64,000 bases of DNA from Rickettsiales bacterium (GTDB lineage Bacteria > Pseudomonadota > Alphaproteobacteria > Rickettsiales > Midichloriaceae). Shown here piece by piece: positions 35,685-45,092 of the stretch. The stretch's first letter is position 1. Every line of letters starts with the position of its first letter. A model generated the notes under the pieces. The model saw only the letters and a program-made list of their open reading frames with translations, did not search any database and was not told the DNA's origin. Made by a program: the position numbers and the translations under genes. The DNA lies in the NCBI GenBank assembly GCA_023263785.1, contig JALQUO010000001.1, forward strand, positions 277,693 through 341,692, read 5' to 3'.

Positions 35685-37156
35685 ACAACTAAACGCTCTA
35701 ATTGTTTCATTGACTCATTCAGATTATTTAACATAGCTATTGCAACGTTAACTTTAACACTAGCTCTACCGAAATTCTCAGTTTCTTTTGCAAGATCTGT
35801 ATTCAGAATAGCACCTTGAGCAAGGTCTAACTGTTCAACAGATGTTGTCAACTGAGATTGGATATTCATGAATCTCTTTTGATAAGCGCCAATATTATCT
35901 AAGAAAATTATCAATTGATCTGCAAGAGCTGCTACTAAAGGAATATCTGTATCAGCATCAGCACGACTTGTTAAATTTGTTAGATCTGTTGGAGCAGATG
36001 TATCTGTGAAATAGTTTGTGTTCAATGTTGAAACTAAACCAGCCATACCAGAAGCATCTGAAAGCTTAACATTAGGAAAATCTACATCTATTATTGAGTG
36101 ATTTAGATCAGAACCTGTTACGAATTCAAAAGTGCTTTTTCCACCAATACCACCTGTCAATGGATAATAAGCATCAACGGTGTTAACTTGTGTCACCTTG
36201 TTTGCAGCATTAACTACAGTTGGTGTATAAGCTGCGCCTGTTATACCAGTAATTGTCTGTATAAATGCAGAACCTGTACCTTGAATGTTAGAGATAGATA
36301 GCTCTTTGCTAGCATCGAACTGTGTAACAACTGTTTTTGTTGCTGTTGCGGTGCTTAAAACTCCATCTGTAGGTGTCATGCTATCAGGTGTGATAGTGAT
36401 TGTAACATTTGATAACTTTACATCAGCTGTACATGTTTTTGTATTAGGAGCAGCTGTTGCATCTGATATTGTTACTCCTGATATTGTCAGAGTAGCACCT
36501 GATATTGTTACAGCTGTTGACGATGCAGAAATTGTACCGCCAGATAATTGAACATTAGAAGTTATTTCGTTACCACCATTAAAGCTTATAGCACCAGCAG
36601 CACCACCGTTGACACTAGCAGTAATACCCGCACCTAATTTTATGTTTGGTAATAACACCTCTGCAGATGTAAAACCTAATGTTGGTGTTGCTTGAACTGT
36701 TGACCTTGTTGCTATTGTAACCTTACCACCTGTACCATTCAAAAGATTTTGTCCATTAAATGTTATAGCGTCTGCGATTCTGTTGACTTCATTTTTCAAC
36801 TGAACATATGTTGGTGCTAAAGTGTTTTTGATTAGCTCATCTGTCATGTATCCGAGCTTAGCTCTTGCAAGGATTTGATTCATTTGAGTTACTGAGTTGT
36901 ATACAGATTTAATACCATCTTCAGCTACGTAAAGCATTGACTTACTTTGCTCAATACCTGTTGCTACAATTGAGAGCACATCGTATTCTGCTCTCATGCT
37001 TGATCCTATAGCTAAACCTGTAGGGTCCTCATATGCGTGTGTTATTGCATTACCCGTTGACATTGCAATCGCAGCTCTAGAAGCTTCTTGCATATTGTCT
37101 GAAAGCGCAACACGTGTACTCGCAGTATAGGATGTATTTAAACTTACTCCTGACAT
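35681..37156 (-). CDS. Flagellin
   Basis: A 491-residue filament protein. The conserved ends are present: an N-terminal helical part with MSTGNAITHAYEDPTGLAIGS, then AEDGIKSVYNSVTQMNQIL and RIADAITFNGQNLLNG, and a C-terminal helix with IGAYQKRFMNIQSQL and VKVNVAIAMLNNLNESM. The middle (about residues 150-350) is a variable Thr/Ser/Ile-rich outer domain with repeated TISG-type motifs and no family match that I can name. The C-terminus ends in LERLVV rather than the common LLR. A sigma-28-like promoter lies 60 bases before the start. No chaperone or cap gene is adjacent. Confidence 0.88.
   Translation of the reverse strand: MSGVSLNTSYTASTRVALSDNMQEASRAAIAMSTGNAITHAYEDPTGLAIGSSMRAEYDVLSIVATGIEQSKSMLYVAEDGIKSVYNSVTQMNQILARAKLGYMTDELIKNTLAPTYVQLKNEVNRIADAITFNGQNLLNGTGGKVTIATRSTVQATPTLGFTSAEVLLPNIKLGAGITASVNGGAAGAISFNGGNEITSNVQLSGGTISASSTAVTISGATLTISGVTISDATAAPNTKTCTADVKLSNVTITITPDSMTPTDGVLSTATATKTVVTQFDASKELSISNIQGTGSAFIQTITGITGAAYTPTVVNAANKVTQVNTVDAYYPLTGGIGGKSTFEFVTGSDLNHSIIDVDFPNVKLSDASGMAGLVSTLNTNYFTDTSAPTDLTNLTSRADADTDIPLVAALADQLIIFLDNIGAYQKRFMNIQSQLTTSVEQLDLAQGAILNTDLAKETENFGRASVKVNVAIAMLNNLNESMKQLERLVV
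36463..36508 (-). repeat. Three direct copies of CTGATATTGT inside the flagellin gene
   Basis: On the plus strand the 10-mer occurs at 36463-36472, 36478-36487 and 36499-36508. It encodes the repeated T-I-S-G/D motif of the variable outer domain. Such short repeats allow expansion or contraction of the exposed region. Confidence 0.6.
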
Positions 37157-37215
37157 AATAAAATAAATATATATATATTAATTAAATAATTACCCCTCTT
37201 TTATTATTCTTATTT

Positions 37216-37242
37216 TTATCTGCTTGTCTTATACACTGATTA
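37216..37242 (-). promoter_or_regulatory. Candidate sigma-28 (FliA) flagellar promoter for the flagellin gene
   Basis: Read on the minus strand, TAATCAGT (37242-37235), an 11-base spacer and GCAGATAA (37223-37216). The flagellar consensus is TAAAGTTT-N11-GCCGATAA, so the -10 box matches 7 of 8, the -35 box 4 of 8, and the spacer is exact. It lies about 60 bases before the flagellin ATG, a usual leader length for this class. Confidence 0.42.
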
Positions 37243-37453
37243 TAATCTTTTAAAAAATAAAAGCCCAGTTACTAACAAAAAACTCAAGATTTTTATATAA
37301 AGGTGTAGATTGTTGTCTACATAAATCTTTATTCATAAAAACTAGTATTCACTTTTTTAGCAGGTTTTTAAACTAATAAAATATAAAAATGGCAATTGCA
37401 GTTGTGCTATATTTTTTGATGTATAATCTGTCTGGTAAAACTAAATATTTCCT

Positions 37454-38596
37454 ATGAAAAAACTTTTTTATTTTTTGATCTTCTTTGTTGTTTTAGGCTC
37501 TATATCGTTTTTTGGTCTGAATTATTTGCATATGAAGAGGATTAAAGTTGCTGTTAACAGAATCAAGTCATCATTAGCTGATTTCCAAGTATCAATGGAA
37601 TTCAGTGAGCAAACCTTTGATGGTTATTCACTTATGAATAAAAACTCAAAACTCAAAGATGTTGAGATATGTACTAAAGTTAGTGCATCAATCTTATATT
37701 TTGCCGTGCCAGAAATTTCAATTAATAGTACATTCAAATTTCCTAATTCATTAGACGTAGTTGTAACATTACCAAGGCAAGTAGATGGATATGCAGATCT
37801 TGAGCCATCAATCACACAAAAGCTGGATATAGAACCTAAATATGAATTAACAATAGATAATTCAGAAGAATTTAAAATCCATAGTCAAATACAAAGAGTT
37901 CTTTCAAATGAAAGTTCAACCGATATCTCATTCAGATCAAATGATTTCATTTTTAAAGCAAAGGCAATAAAATCAAATGATAAGAAAGAACTTTTCAATA
38001 TAAAATCTATCAGTGTTTTATCTGAGATTCCACAGAAAGAAGATTTACAATGGAAACACAACATAAATATAGATAATTTAAATATTGTTGTATATCCTCA
38101 GAGGTTTGTCGAATATCTACCTCCCAATGTATCAAAAGATGAAGTATTAAAAAATATATTTTCAAAAATAAAAATAGAAAAAACATTATTAAAAACTCAT
38201 GAGTCAAAAACAAGTAAATATGATTTTGATATTGGGTGTTCTAATAGGATGTTCGATGTAATCTGTAAAGGCAATAATCTTAGTGAGAAGCATAAAGATG
38301 GAAAAAGTAAAAACATTTCCGATATGTTATTTGAAATCAAACATTTTCCAGTTTTAGTGGATTACATTAAAGGAATAATTATTGGAATTAAAAAGCAAGA
38401 AGATAATAACTTTGATGTAATTAAATTAAATGAAAAGACTTACCTCTTCAAAGACACAGTAATGCAAAATGCAGAACATAAACCAGATGATGTCATTTCT
38501 TTTACAATAAGAGATGTTAACAAACAAACGTTATTTCAAAATAAACCTATAGAAGATGTATTTACAAAATTTATTGAGAAAATAAAGGAGGATTAG
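37454..38596 (+). CDS. Unknown envelope protein with N-terminal membrane anchor
   Basis: A 380-residue protein not recognised by name. The first ~22 residues (MKKLFYFLIFFVVLGSISFF) form one membrane segment, followed by a lysine-rich, beta-strand-rich domain that should be periplasmic. The opening layout, anchor then a helix then SLADFQVSMEFSEQTFDGYS, faintly recalls DUF2125/DUF945-type alphaproteobacterial proteins, but I would not assign it. It is very AT-rich and likely fast-evolving. Its stop overlaps that of the convergent unknown gene by four bases. Confidence 0.65.
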   Translation: MKKLFYFLIFFVVLGSISFFGLNYLHMKRIKVAVNRIKSSLADFQVSMEFSEQTFDGYSLMNKNSKLKDVEICTKVSASILYFAVPEISINSTFKFPNSLDVVVTLPRQVDGYADLEPSITQKLDIEPKYELTIDNSEEFKIHSQIQRVLSNESSTDISFRSNDFIFKAKAIKSNDKKELFNIKSISVLSEIPQKEDLQWKHNINIDNLNIVVYPQRFVEYLPPNVSKDEVLKNIFSKIKIEKTLLKTHESKTSKYDFDIGCSNRMFDVICKGNNLSEKHKDGKSKNISDMLFEIKHFPVLVDYIKGIIIGIKKQEDNNFDVIKLNEKTYLFKDTVMQNAEHKPDDVISFTIRDVNKQTLFQNKPIEDVFTKFIEKIKED

Positions 38597-39222
38597 TTTA
38601 CTGTAATTTCTGCATGCCCTATTACGTTCTGAATTTCAATATAACCATTTTCTGCAGTGTGTTCTAAGTATAAATTCAGATCCTCTGGGACGTCAAAGGA
38701 AATTTGCTCATGAAAGAATTTTGGACCAACAGCATTGAAAGCAGTTGCAGCAATCCCGCCATATATTGAGAAATTAATTGCCTCTTGTAAATCTACTCCA
38801 GAGCTTGTGTAATCATAGTTTAGAAACTCCATACTGCTTTTCTCAAGATACCCTTTCCATATACAATACCCAACAGGTGTAAAAACCTGCATTGATTTGG
38901 AGATTAAATCAACTACATCTGTTTTTTTACAAAGTAATATTTTTACTTGCTTTCCTTTATCATTTATGAGTGAGATTTCAGCATTATTTTTATTCATCGA
39001 CAGCACATCATCTGCAAGAGTAACTGTATTAACAAACCAAATACTCCCTGCAATAAGATTGCTGTTAAATGGTAGATGTCCTCCTAAAATTGATCCATCT
39101 TCAGGTAACAAATGCTTATAATTAAAACCTGACTTAGAGATTGATTTACAAATTCCTTTTTTCTGCGAATCAAGTACCAATCCTAAAACCATCCCTATAG
39201 CTGTCGCACTAACCCATTTCAT
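38593..39222 (-). CDS. Unknown protein, 209 residues
   Basis: No family recognised. The N-terminus (WVSATAIGMVLGLVLD) is a short hydrophobic stretch that could be a signal or weak anchor. A second hydrophobic part lies around SIYGGIAATAFNAVG (about residues 152-166). The rest is mixed alpha/beta with no obvious catalytic motif. The start is the first ATG after an AT-rich gap; no ribosome binding site stands out. It converges with the unknown envelope gene with a four-base overlap, and lies divergent from fabI. Confidence 0.6.
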   Translation of the reverse strand: MKWVSATAIGMVLGLVLDSQKKGICKSISKSGFNYKHLLPEDGSILGGHLPFNSNLIAGSIWFVNTVTLADDVLSMNKNNAEISLINDKGKQVKILLCKKTDVVDLISKSMQVFTPVGYCIWKGYLEKSSMEFLNYDYTSSGVDLQEAINFSIYGGIAATAFNAVGPKFFHEQISFDVPEDLNLYLEHTAENGYIEIQNVIGHAEITVN

Positions 39223-39359
39223 TGTATTTGAACTTTGTTTTTAATAAAAATAAATTGTGAAATTATTGTACCTCCTAATTATTAAAATTTCATTAACATT
39301 CTTGCATAAAAAGAAATAAAATATAAAATATGTTCTTGAAGCAAAAAATACAAAATAAT

Positions 39360-40154
39360 ATGTCAAACTTACTATCTGGCAAAACTGGCTTAATAATGGG
39401 CATAGCAAATGAGACGTCAATCGCATGGCACATAGCAAATGCTTGTAAAGCAAATGGTGCAGAACTTTGTTTAACTTATCCTAACCAAACAATGGAGAGT
39501 AGAGTTACAAAGCTCGGACAAGAGCTTGGTTGTCAAAACTTATTTGAATGCGATGTAAGCAGTCAAGAATCAATCCAGAAGGCTTGTGATGCAATTAAAC
39601 AAAAATATGGCAAGCTTGATTTCATAGTTCATGCAGTTGCTTTCTCAGACAAGAATGAATTAAAAGGCAGATATGTTGATACCTCAGCTGAGAACTTCGC
39701 AAACACAATGAATATCTCATGCTATTCCTTAACAGCTGTCACAAGACATCTTGCACCAATTATGAAAGACGGAGGTAGTATTCTAACTCTTAGCTACTAC
39801 GGAGCAGAAAAGGCAATTCCTAACTATAACGTAATGGGTGTTGCAAAGGCAGCACTAGAGACAAGTGTAAAATATTTAGCATTAGATCTAGGTGTTGATG
39901 GAATCAGAGTAAATGCCATCTCTGCAGGTCCAATCAGAACCCTTGCAGCAGCTGGAATATCAGACTTCAGAAGGATGTTAAACTGGAGTGAGAAAAATAC
40001 ACCTCTCAGAAGAAATGTCACAGGAGAGGATATAGGTGGCGCTGCAGTGTTCTTGCTAAGCAATGCTAGCTCTGGAGTCACAGGTGAAATTATGCATGTT
40101 GACTGTGGATACCATGCCGTGGGAATGAAATTAGAAGATGATAAGCAGGACTAG
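39360..40154 (+). CDS. fabI: Enoyl-[acyl-carrier-protein] reductase (FabI)
   Basis: NADH-dependent last step of each fatty-acid elongation cycle; a short-chain dehydrogenase of 264 residues from the preferred ATG (MSNLLSGKTGLIMGIANETS). An ATG ten codons earlier (39330) is possible. The atypical cofactor loop GIANETSIAWHIA and the active-site series SYYGAEKAIPNYNVMGVAKA (Tyr-x6-Lys spacing) are those of FabI, the triclosan-sensitive type. The stop shares a base with the GTG start of mnmE. Confidence 0.94.
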   Translation: MSNLLSGKTGLIMGIANETSIAWHIANACKANGAELCLTYPNQTMESRVTKLGQELGCQNLFECDVSSQESIQKACDAIKQKYGKLDFIVHAVAFSDKNELKGRYVDTSAENFANTMNISCYSLTAVTRHLAPIMKDGGSILTLSYYGAEKAIPNYNVMGVAKAALETSVKYLALDLGVDGIRVNAISAGPIRTLAAAGISDFRRMLNWSEKNTPLRRNVTGEDIGGAAVFLLSNASSGVTGEIMHVDCGYHAVGMKLEDDKQD

Positions 40155-41464
40155 TGCATACAATCTACGCACTGTCAACTATCTTAGGCAGATCTGGAGT
40201 AGCAGTCATCAGAATTAGCGGTAGCAAAGCAAAGGATGCCCTATTTAGGTTTACAGGTAAAAATCTCAAATCAAGACAGGCAACATTCTGTACTCTCTTT
40301 TCGCCATCAACTGGTGAGGTCCTAGATAAGATCATAGCTATTCTGTTCGAAGCTCCACAAACTTTTACTGGAAATGATGTGGTCGAATTTCATCTGCATG
40401 GAAGCACAGCAGTCATAAGAGATGTTTTGAAGGAATTAGGAAATCTTGATTTTGTAAGATGTGCTGAGCCAGGCGAATTCACAAAGATGGCCTTCGAGAA
40501 TGGCAAGATGGACCTTATAGAAGTAGAAGCCCTGGGAGATCTAATTCATTCTGAGACAACAGCTCAGAGACGCACTGCTATCTATCAGATGTCAGGGCAA
40601 CTAAGTGAACTGTATTCGGAATGGAAAGAGTCTATGATAACCATTATGGCACAGTTTGAAGCCTATATAGATTTTCCTGAGGATGATATTCCATCATCAG
40701 CTTTGGAGTTAGGTCTTACAAAAATACTAGAACTCATCAAAAAAATACAGGATCACTTGATGATGAGTGAGAAAGCTACTGCAATGATCAATGGCATCAC
40801 CATAGCAATAGGAGGTCCACCAAATGCAGGAAAGTCAAGTATAATGAATCTTCTATCAAAACAAGATGTAGCAATTGTCTCAGACATTGCAGGCACCACC
40901 AGAGATATTTTACAGGTCAAAATGGAGATAGATGGTGTAGGAGTAACAATTTACGATACGGCTGGTATAAGAGAAAATGCAGCAGATGTGGTTGAGGTAG
41001 AGGGTATCAGAAGGGCAAGGTCTGCACTAGATAATGCAAACATAAAAATATATGTCTTTGATGCATCAACTACTTCTCAGGAAGAAATTGATAGCTTCAA
41101 GATACAAGCTGACTCAATAATTTTAATGAATAAGTGCGATTTAGTTGATAATGCAAACAAAAATTATATACCGTTTTCAGCAAAGAACTCACATAATCTA
41201 GATCTATTACTTCAGAGAATTTCTAATATAATTCAGGAAAAGTGTAGTCTCGATGCAAATGCAGTTATCACAACACAACAGAGGCAGAAGGAAAAGCTTT
41301 TGGAATGTCTTGAGCATCTGAAATCAATTGATCTAAGACAACCCCTTGAGATAACAGCACAGAAAATCAGAGGTAGTGTAGCTGCAATTGAATACATTAC
41401 AGGCAAAATTACCCTTGATGATGTTCTGGACAAGATCTTCTCCACCTTTTGCATAGGAAAATAA
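40154..41464 (+). CDS. mnmE: tRNA modification GTPase MnmE
   Basis: With MnmG it makes 5-carboxymethylaminomethyluridine at the wobble position of certain tRNAs, using folate-bound one-carbon units and GTP. The 436-residue protein starts at GTG (HTIYALSTILGRSGVAVIR). The N-terminal folate-binding domain is followed by the G domain: GGPPNAGKSS (G1), DIAGTTRD (G2 region), DTAGI (G3) and NKCD (G4). It ends FCIGK, the invariant C-terminal motif with catalytic cysteine. It is translationally coupled to fabI. Confidence 0.96.
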   Translation: MHTIYALSTILGRSGVAVIRISGSKAKDALFRFTGKNLKSRQATFCTLFSPSTGEVLDKIIAILFEAPQTFTGNDVVEFHLHGSTAVIRDVLKELGNLDFVRCAEPGEFTKMAFENGKMDLIEVEALGDLIHSETTAQRRTAIYQMSGQLSELYSEWKESMITIMAQFEAYIDFPEDDIPSSALELGLTKILELIKKIQDHLMMSEKATAMINGITIAIGGPPNAGKSSIMNLLSKQDVAIVSDIAGTTRDILQVKMEIDGVGVTIYDTAGIRENAADVVEVEGIRRARSALDNANIKIYVFDASTTSQEEIDSFKIQADSIILMNKCDLVDNANKNYIPFSAKNSHNLDLLLQRISNIIQEKCSLDANAVITTQQRQKEKLLECLEHLKSIDLRQPLEITAQKIRGSVAAIEYITGKITLDDVLDKIFSTFCIGK

Positions 41465-42310
41465 CTAAATCAAGCTTGCTGCCTTAAATGAGAAATGATT
41501 ATGCTCTGCAACTATTACATGGTCATGCATGATAACATTAATCGGACCAAGGGCATCAATTATCTTATTTGTGATCTCTATATCCTCTCTTGATGGATTA
41601 GGATCACCACTCGGATGATTATGAACTAAGATGATTGCAGAAGCTCCATGTAAAAGAGCCATCTTCGATATCTCACGTGGATATATTGCAATCTTATCAA
41701 TTGTTCCAGCATCAACAAACTCATCTGCAATTAAAACATTTCTTTTGTTTAGAAATAGGACTCTAAATGATTCACTCTTCTTAAAACCCATGGTTAGCTG
41801 GCAGTAATTCAACACAGAAAGCCAACTGCTCAACACATGTACTTCTCCCTTCTGCTGCGGCACACATAATCTTGAAAAGAAATCAGCAAGTAGTTTTATT
41901 AAAAACAATACCCCATCTCCAACACCAGGAATTGTTTTTAAAGCAGAATCATCTGCAAATACAATCCCTGCAAGTGATCCAAATTTTTTTAGCAGAAGCT
42001 TTGCAAGTGGCTTTGTATCTTTTCTGAGAATCGTATAGAACAATATTAATTCAAGTACTTCATAATCTGGTAATGCTCTTCTAGGTGCATTCAAGAATCT
42101 GGCTTTTAACCTTGCTCTATGACCAAGATTTAGTTCATGAGGTTTATCCTCAAAACCTTCAACATCTTGTTTCCCGGAAAATTTCTGATTCCTGTTGTGC
42201 ATTGCAATAGCCTCTATGAGAGCATCCACATCATCGTCATCTTGTCTCCTATGATTAGAGGTTGTAATTATTCCATCTAATCTATCATGTAGTTTGTCAT
42301 CATCCGACAT
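41465..42310 (-). CDS. radC: RadC-family JAB/JAMM protein
   Basis: A 281-residue protein with helix-hairpin-helix and RadC domains. The metalloprotease-like motif HNHPSGDPNPSREDIEIT near residues 226-243 is fully conserved, and TIPGVGDG is a helix-hairpin-helix. The true biochemical role of RadC is unsettled; the old DNA-repair assignment is not well supported. The first ~60 residues are acidic and unconserved. The gene abuts mnmE tail to tail with no gap. Confidence 0.92.
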   Translation of the reverse strand: MSDDDKLHDRLDGIITTSNHRRQDDDDVDALIEAIAMHNRNQKFSGKQDVEGFEDKPHELNLGHRARLKARFLNAPRRALPDYEVLELILFYTILRKDTKPLAKLLLKKFGSLAGIVFADDSALKTIPGVGDGVLFLIKLLADFFSRLCVPQQKGEVHVLSSWLSVLNYCQLTMGFKKSESFRVLFLNKRNVLIADEFVDAGTIDKIAIYPREISKMALLHGASAIILVHNHPSGDPNPSREDIEITNKIIDALGPINVIMHDHVIVAEHNHFSFKAASLI

Positions 42311-42430
42311 TTTTCCTCAACAGTATTTACGCCTTCTATCATTTATAATATCAATTAGCATGAGGATATGCAGACGCTATAAGTCCAAAGAATGATATAT
42401 CAAATGAGATGTTGTGATAAAACAACAGAT

Positions 42431-43627
42431 TTAACTCTGCCTTATCTTCAAAAAGAATGCCATAATACTCCCAAGAAGTGCGCAACAAGGGATTACTAGC
42501 AGAGCATAAGTGTATGTTTCAGCTGAATAACTTCCATCTGAGAATAAATCCATACTAAATCCTATTGTACTATGGAAGAAAGCACCGCCAAGCATATTTA
42601 TACAATTTAGAAATGCAGTAGTAATGCTTAAGGTTGCTGGTTTAGATAACTTATTACCAACTGCAAATACAAGCACTTGGTAGCAACACATTATCCCTAT
42701 GCAGAAAAATACAAACCTTAAGATCAGAAGATCACCTCTAAAAAAGATTATGTACATAAGACATAAAGACATCATAAGCCCTGCAAAGACTATTCCCATA
42801 TATTCACCTATCCTCTTACTTAAAAAACTTAGTAATGGACCTCCAAAGATCATACCAATTGGAATGAATGATACAATTTCTGCTGCAACACTTTTTTCCA
42901 TCTCATATCCAGTCACCAAGTAATTTACCCCCCAAACATCAGCAAACCCTTCAAGAGATCCAACAAGTAATAGGTTAGAAACTGCAAGGAGTAATATTGT
43001 AGGTGATTTAAATATTTCTAAGACATTGCTTATGTGAAATTCTTCATCAGAATTATCCTTCTTAGCTTTCAAAAATAACAGAGATAATAAGGCAATTCCT
43101 ACTGCAATAAAACTAAGAGATTTACCAAGCTCATGCCAATCAAATTGTTGTAATAACAGACTTAGTGGCTTCCCACCATATACAGCACCAAGTAGACCTA
43201 TTGAGAATGATATTCCAACCATCTTACTGTAACTCTCTCTTGCAAAATATTGTGAGATAACTTTTGCTGTTGTTAGAAATCCACCAGCTGATCCAACACC
43301 AATTAAAAACCTACTCATGAGTGCAATAGTCCAGCTATCTGTATTACAAAAAAGAAACATTCCAACTCCACACAATGAAGCACACAAAAACAAAATTTTT
43401 TTAGCTCCATATTTATCCAATGCAATTGCAATCGGTATTTGAGCTCCGGCATATCCATAGTAGTAGACAGATGCTAAGAATCCATAGCTCGTAGCGTCAA
43501 TCGCAAACTTTTGCATTATATCCTGCATTGTGAGGCTTGGCCAAAGTCTAAGGATAAATTGGTATGCAAAAAACGATAGTGGCATGAGCCACATAACAAG
43601 TGAGTGCAGTTTATCTTTAAAGGGCAT
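42431..43627 (-). CDS. Major facilitator superfamily transporter
   Basis: About 398 residues from the ATG at 43627 (an earlier ATG is at 43678), with 12 probable membrane segments. The MFS loop 2-3 motif is recognisable as GYAGAQIPIAIALDKYGAKKIL, and SRFLIGVGSAGGFLTTAKV is the helix 4-5 region. The overall look (FILRLWPSLTMQDIMQKF) recalls rickettsial permeases annotated as proline/betaine or hexuronate transporters. The substrate is not assignable. It follows the M16 peptidase gene by about 60 bases on the same strand. Confidence 0.85.
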   Translation of the reverse strand: MPFKDKLHSLVMWLMPLSFFAYQFILRLWPSLTMQDIMQKFAIDATSYGFLASVYYYGYAGAQIPIAIALDKYGAKKILFLCASLCGVGMFLFCNTDSWTIALMSRFLIGVGSAGGFLTTAKVISQYFARESYSKMVGISFSIGLLGAVYGGKPLSLLLQQFDWHELGKSLSFIAVGIALLSLLFLKAKKDNSDEEFHISNVLEIFKSPTILLLAVSNLLLVGSLEGFADVWGVNYLVTGYEMEKSVAAEIVSFIPIGMIFGGPLLSFLSKRIGEYMGIVFAGLMMSLCLMYIIFFRGDLLILRFVFFCIGIMCCYQVLVFAVGNKLSKPATLSITTAFLNCINMLGGAFFHSTIGFSMDLFSDGSYSAETYTYALLVIPCCALLGSIMAFFLKIRQS

Positions 43628-43688
43628 ATAGTAAATTTTTACCACTTTATACCACAAATATTTCTGTATGAATTTCAAGATTTCTATA

Positions 43689-44951
43689 TTAATTTATCTG
43701 AAAATCTAATCCATTAATGTCTTGATTATCTATATCACCATAGATTGCAAGACTACAGCCTGAAGCAAAGGAACTTTTTAACCACTTCTGTACATCATCT
43801 GATGTTGTTCTGTCTATGAGCGATATTAGCTCATCCTTATCTACACCAAAATCCTCAAAGAACATTATTTCACTTGTCTTTTCACCAGGTTTTAGAGGCT
43901 CATCAAGAATGCTAGCTTTGATCCTCATCCTTGCGATTGCAACATTATCACTATTGATCAACCCCTTAAATGACCTTATAGACTCAGCTATTGTATCTAC
44001 AAGCTCCTTATATGATTCTTTGTCTGTTGCAGTCATAATTCCCCATAAACCATAATTTTTTTCACACATCATGATTGGCCTTATGTCATATGTTAAGCCT
44101 TTCTCTATTCGAGCTTTATGCATCATTTTTGAATTTAGTCCAGAGCCAAGAATACAATTGAAAATACTGCAGCTTATGAAGTCTTTTATGTCAGTTGTTG
44201 TTGGACCATCAAATACCACACCAACATATACACTTTTTGTATTGCCTTCCTCTATAAAGAGTCCAGGCTTGAAAGTGAATTTCTCAACAAAATCTTCAGC
44301 TTTATTTGATTGTTTCCATAGCTTAGTTTTCCTTCCAACAGTCCATTCTAATAAATCTTCATCTATATCACCTGTAACAATTAGAGTGCAGTTTTCAGGA
44401 GTATAATTTTTTGCCATGAAGCTCTTAACATCAGTTGATGTAAGTGATTTTAAAAATTCTTTCTGAGTTGCATCATCGTTTTTGTAACTAAATGACTTAT
44501 GAAATAGATTAAAGAGGTTTACGTTTGGATTATCAGCTCTGAGGTTCAATTCATGTGCTATGACTTTCTTTTCTTTCTCAAGATATCCATCATCTACCTT
44601 AGATTTTGAAAACATATCAACTAGCAGTGAAATCGCATCAGAGACAGAGTTTGTGTTCGTGTAAATTCCAAAGACAGTCTTGTCAGTTGCAGTATATGCA
44701 TAGTGGTTGCCAAAGGTTAGATTATCTAAACTTCCAAGTAATGTTTTTGCATCTTTTGTTTGTGTACCACCAAACGCCATATGTTCTGCAAGATGTGATA
44801 TCCCTGGCTTATCACCATCATTGGAACTACCTACATTAAAAACAAATGTCATGTTTACTCTGCCAGGAATTGTTTTGATATCACTATATATAAGCTTAAG
44901 ACCATTATCTAATTTGACAACATTTTCAGACCCAATGTTTGCTGCAGACAT
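43689..44951 (-). CDS. M16-family zinc peptidase (processing-peptidase-like)
   Basis: A 420-residue single-domain pitrilysin/insulinase relative. The inverted zinc motif HLAEH (residues 53-57) is followed 77 residues later by the third ligand glutamate in IAHELN (E134), the HxxEH-x76-E spacing of active enzymes. The C-terminal half has GSGLNSKMMHKARIEKGLTYDI, the substrate-binding R/Y region. Family members include the mitochondrial processing peptidase beta subunit and rickettsial homologues. There is no signal peptide, so it is probably cytoplasmic. Confidence 0.9.
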   Translation of the reverse strand: MSAANIGSENVVKLDNGLKLIYSDIKTIPGRVNMTFVFNVGSSNDGDKPGISHLAEHMAFGGTQTKDAKTLLGSLDNLTFGNHYAYTATDKTVFGIYTNTNSVSDAISLLVDMFSKSKVDDGYLEKEKKVIAHELNLRADNPNVNLFNLFHKSFSYKNDDATQKEFLKSLTSTDVKSFMAKNYTPENCTLIVTGDIDEDLLEWTVGRKTKLWKQSNKAEDFVEKFTFKPGLFIEEGNTKSVYVGVVFDGPTTTDIKDFISCSIFNCILGSGLNSKMMHKARIEKGLTYDIRPIMMCEKNYGLWGIMTATDKESYKELVDTIAESIRSFKGLINSDNVAIARMRIKASILDEPLKPGEKTSEIMFFEDFGVDKDELISLIDRTTSDDVQKWLKSSFASGCSLAIYGDIDNQDINGLDFQIN

Positions 44952-45092
44952 ACAATAAAGTTTATTTGTTTTCCTAATTTTTTATCCTATATGATGGAAT
45001 GAATCAATGATTTTTTTGCAATTGAAACCCATTCATAATATCATTAGAATATTAAAGAAATATTAAGAAAGAAATACTTATCAAGGCAAATT

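Noticed and set aside
37160..37185. ATATATATATATTAATTAA run before flagellin, considered as a phase-variable promoter repeat
   Set aside because: It lies downstream of the better candidate promoter and is short; dinucleotide runs of this length are common at this AT content.
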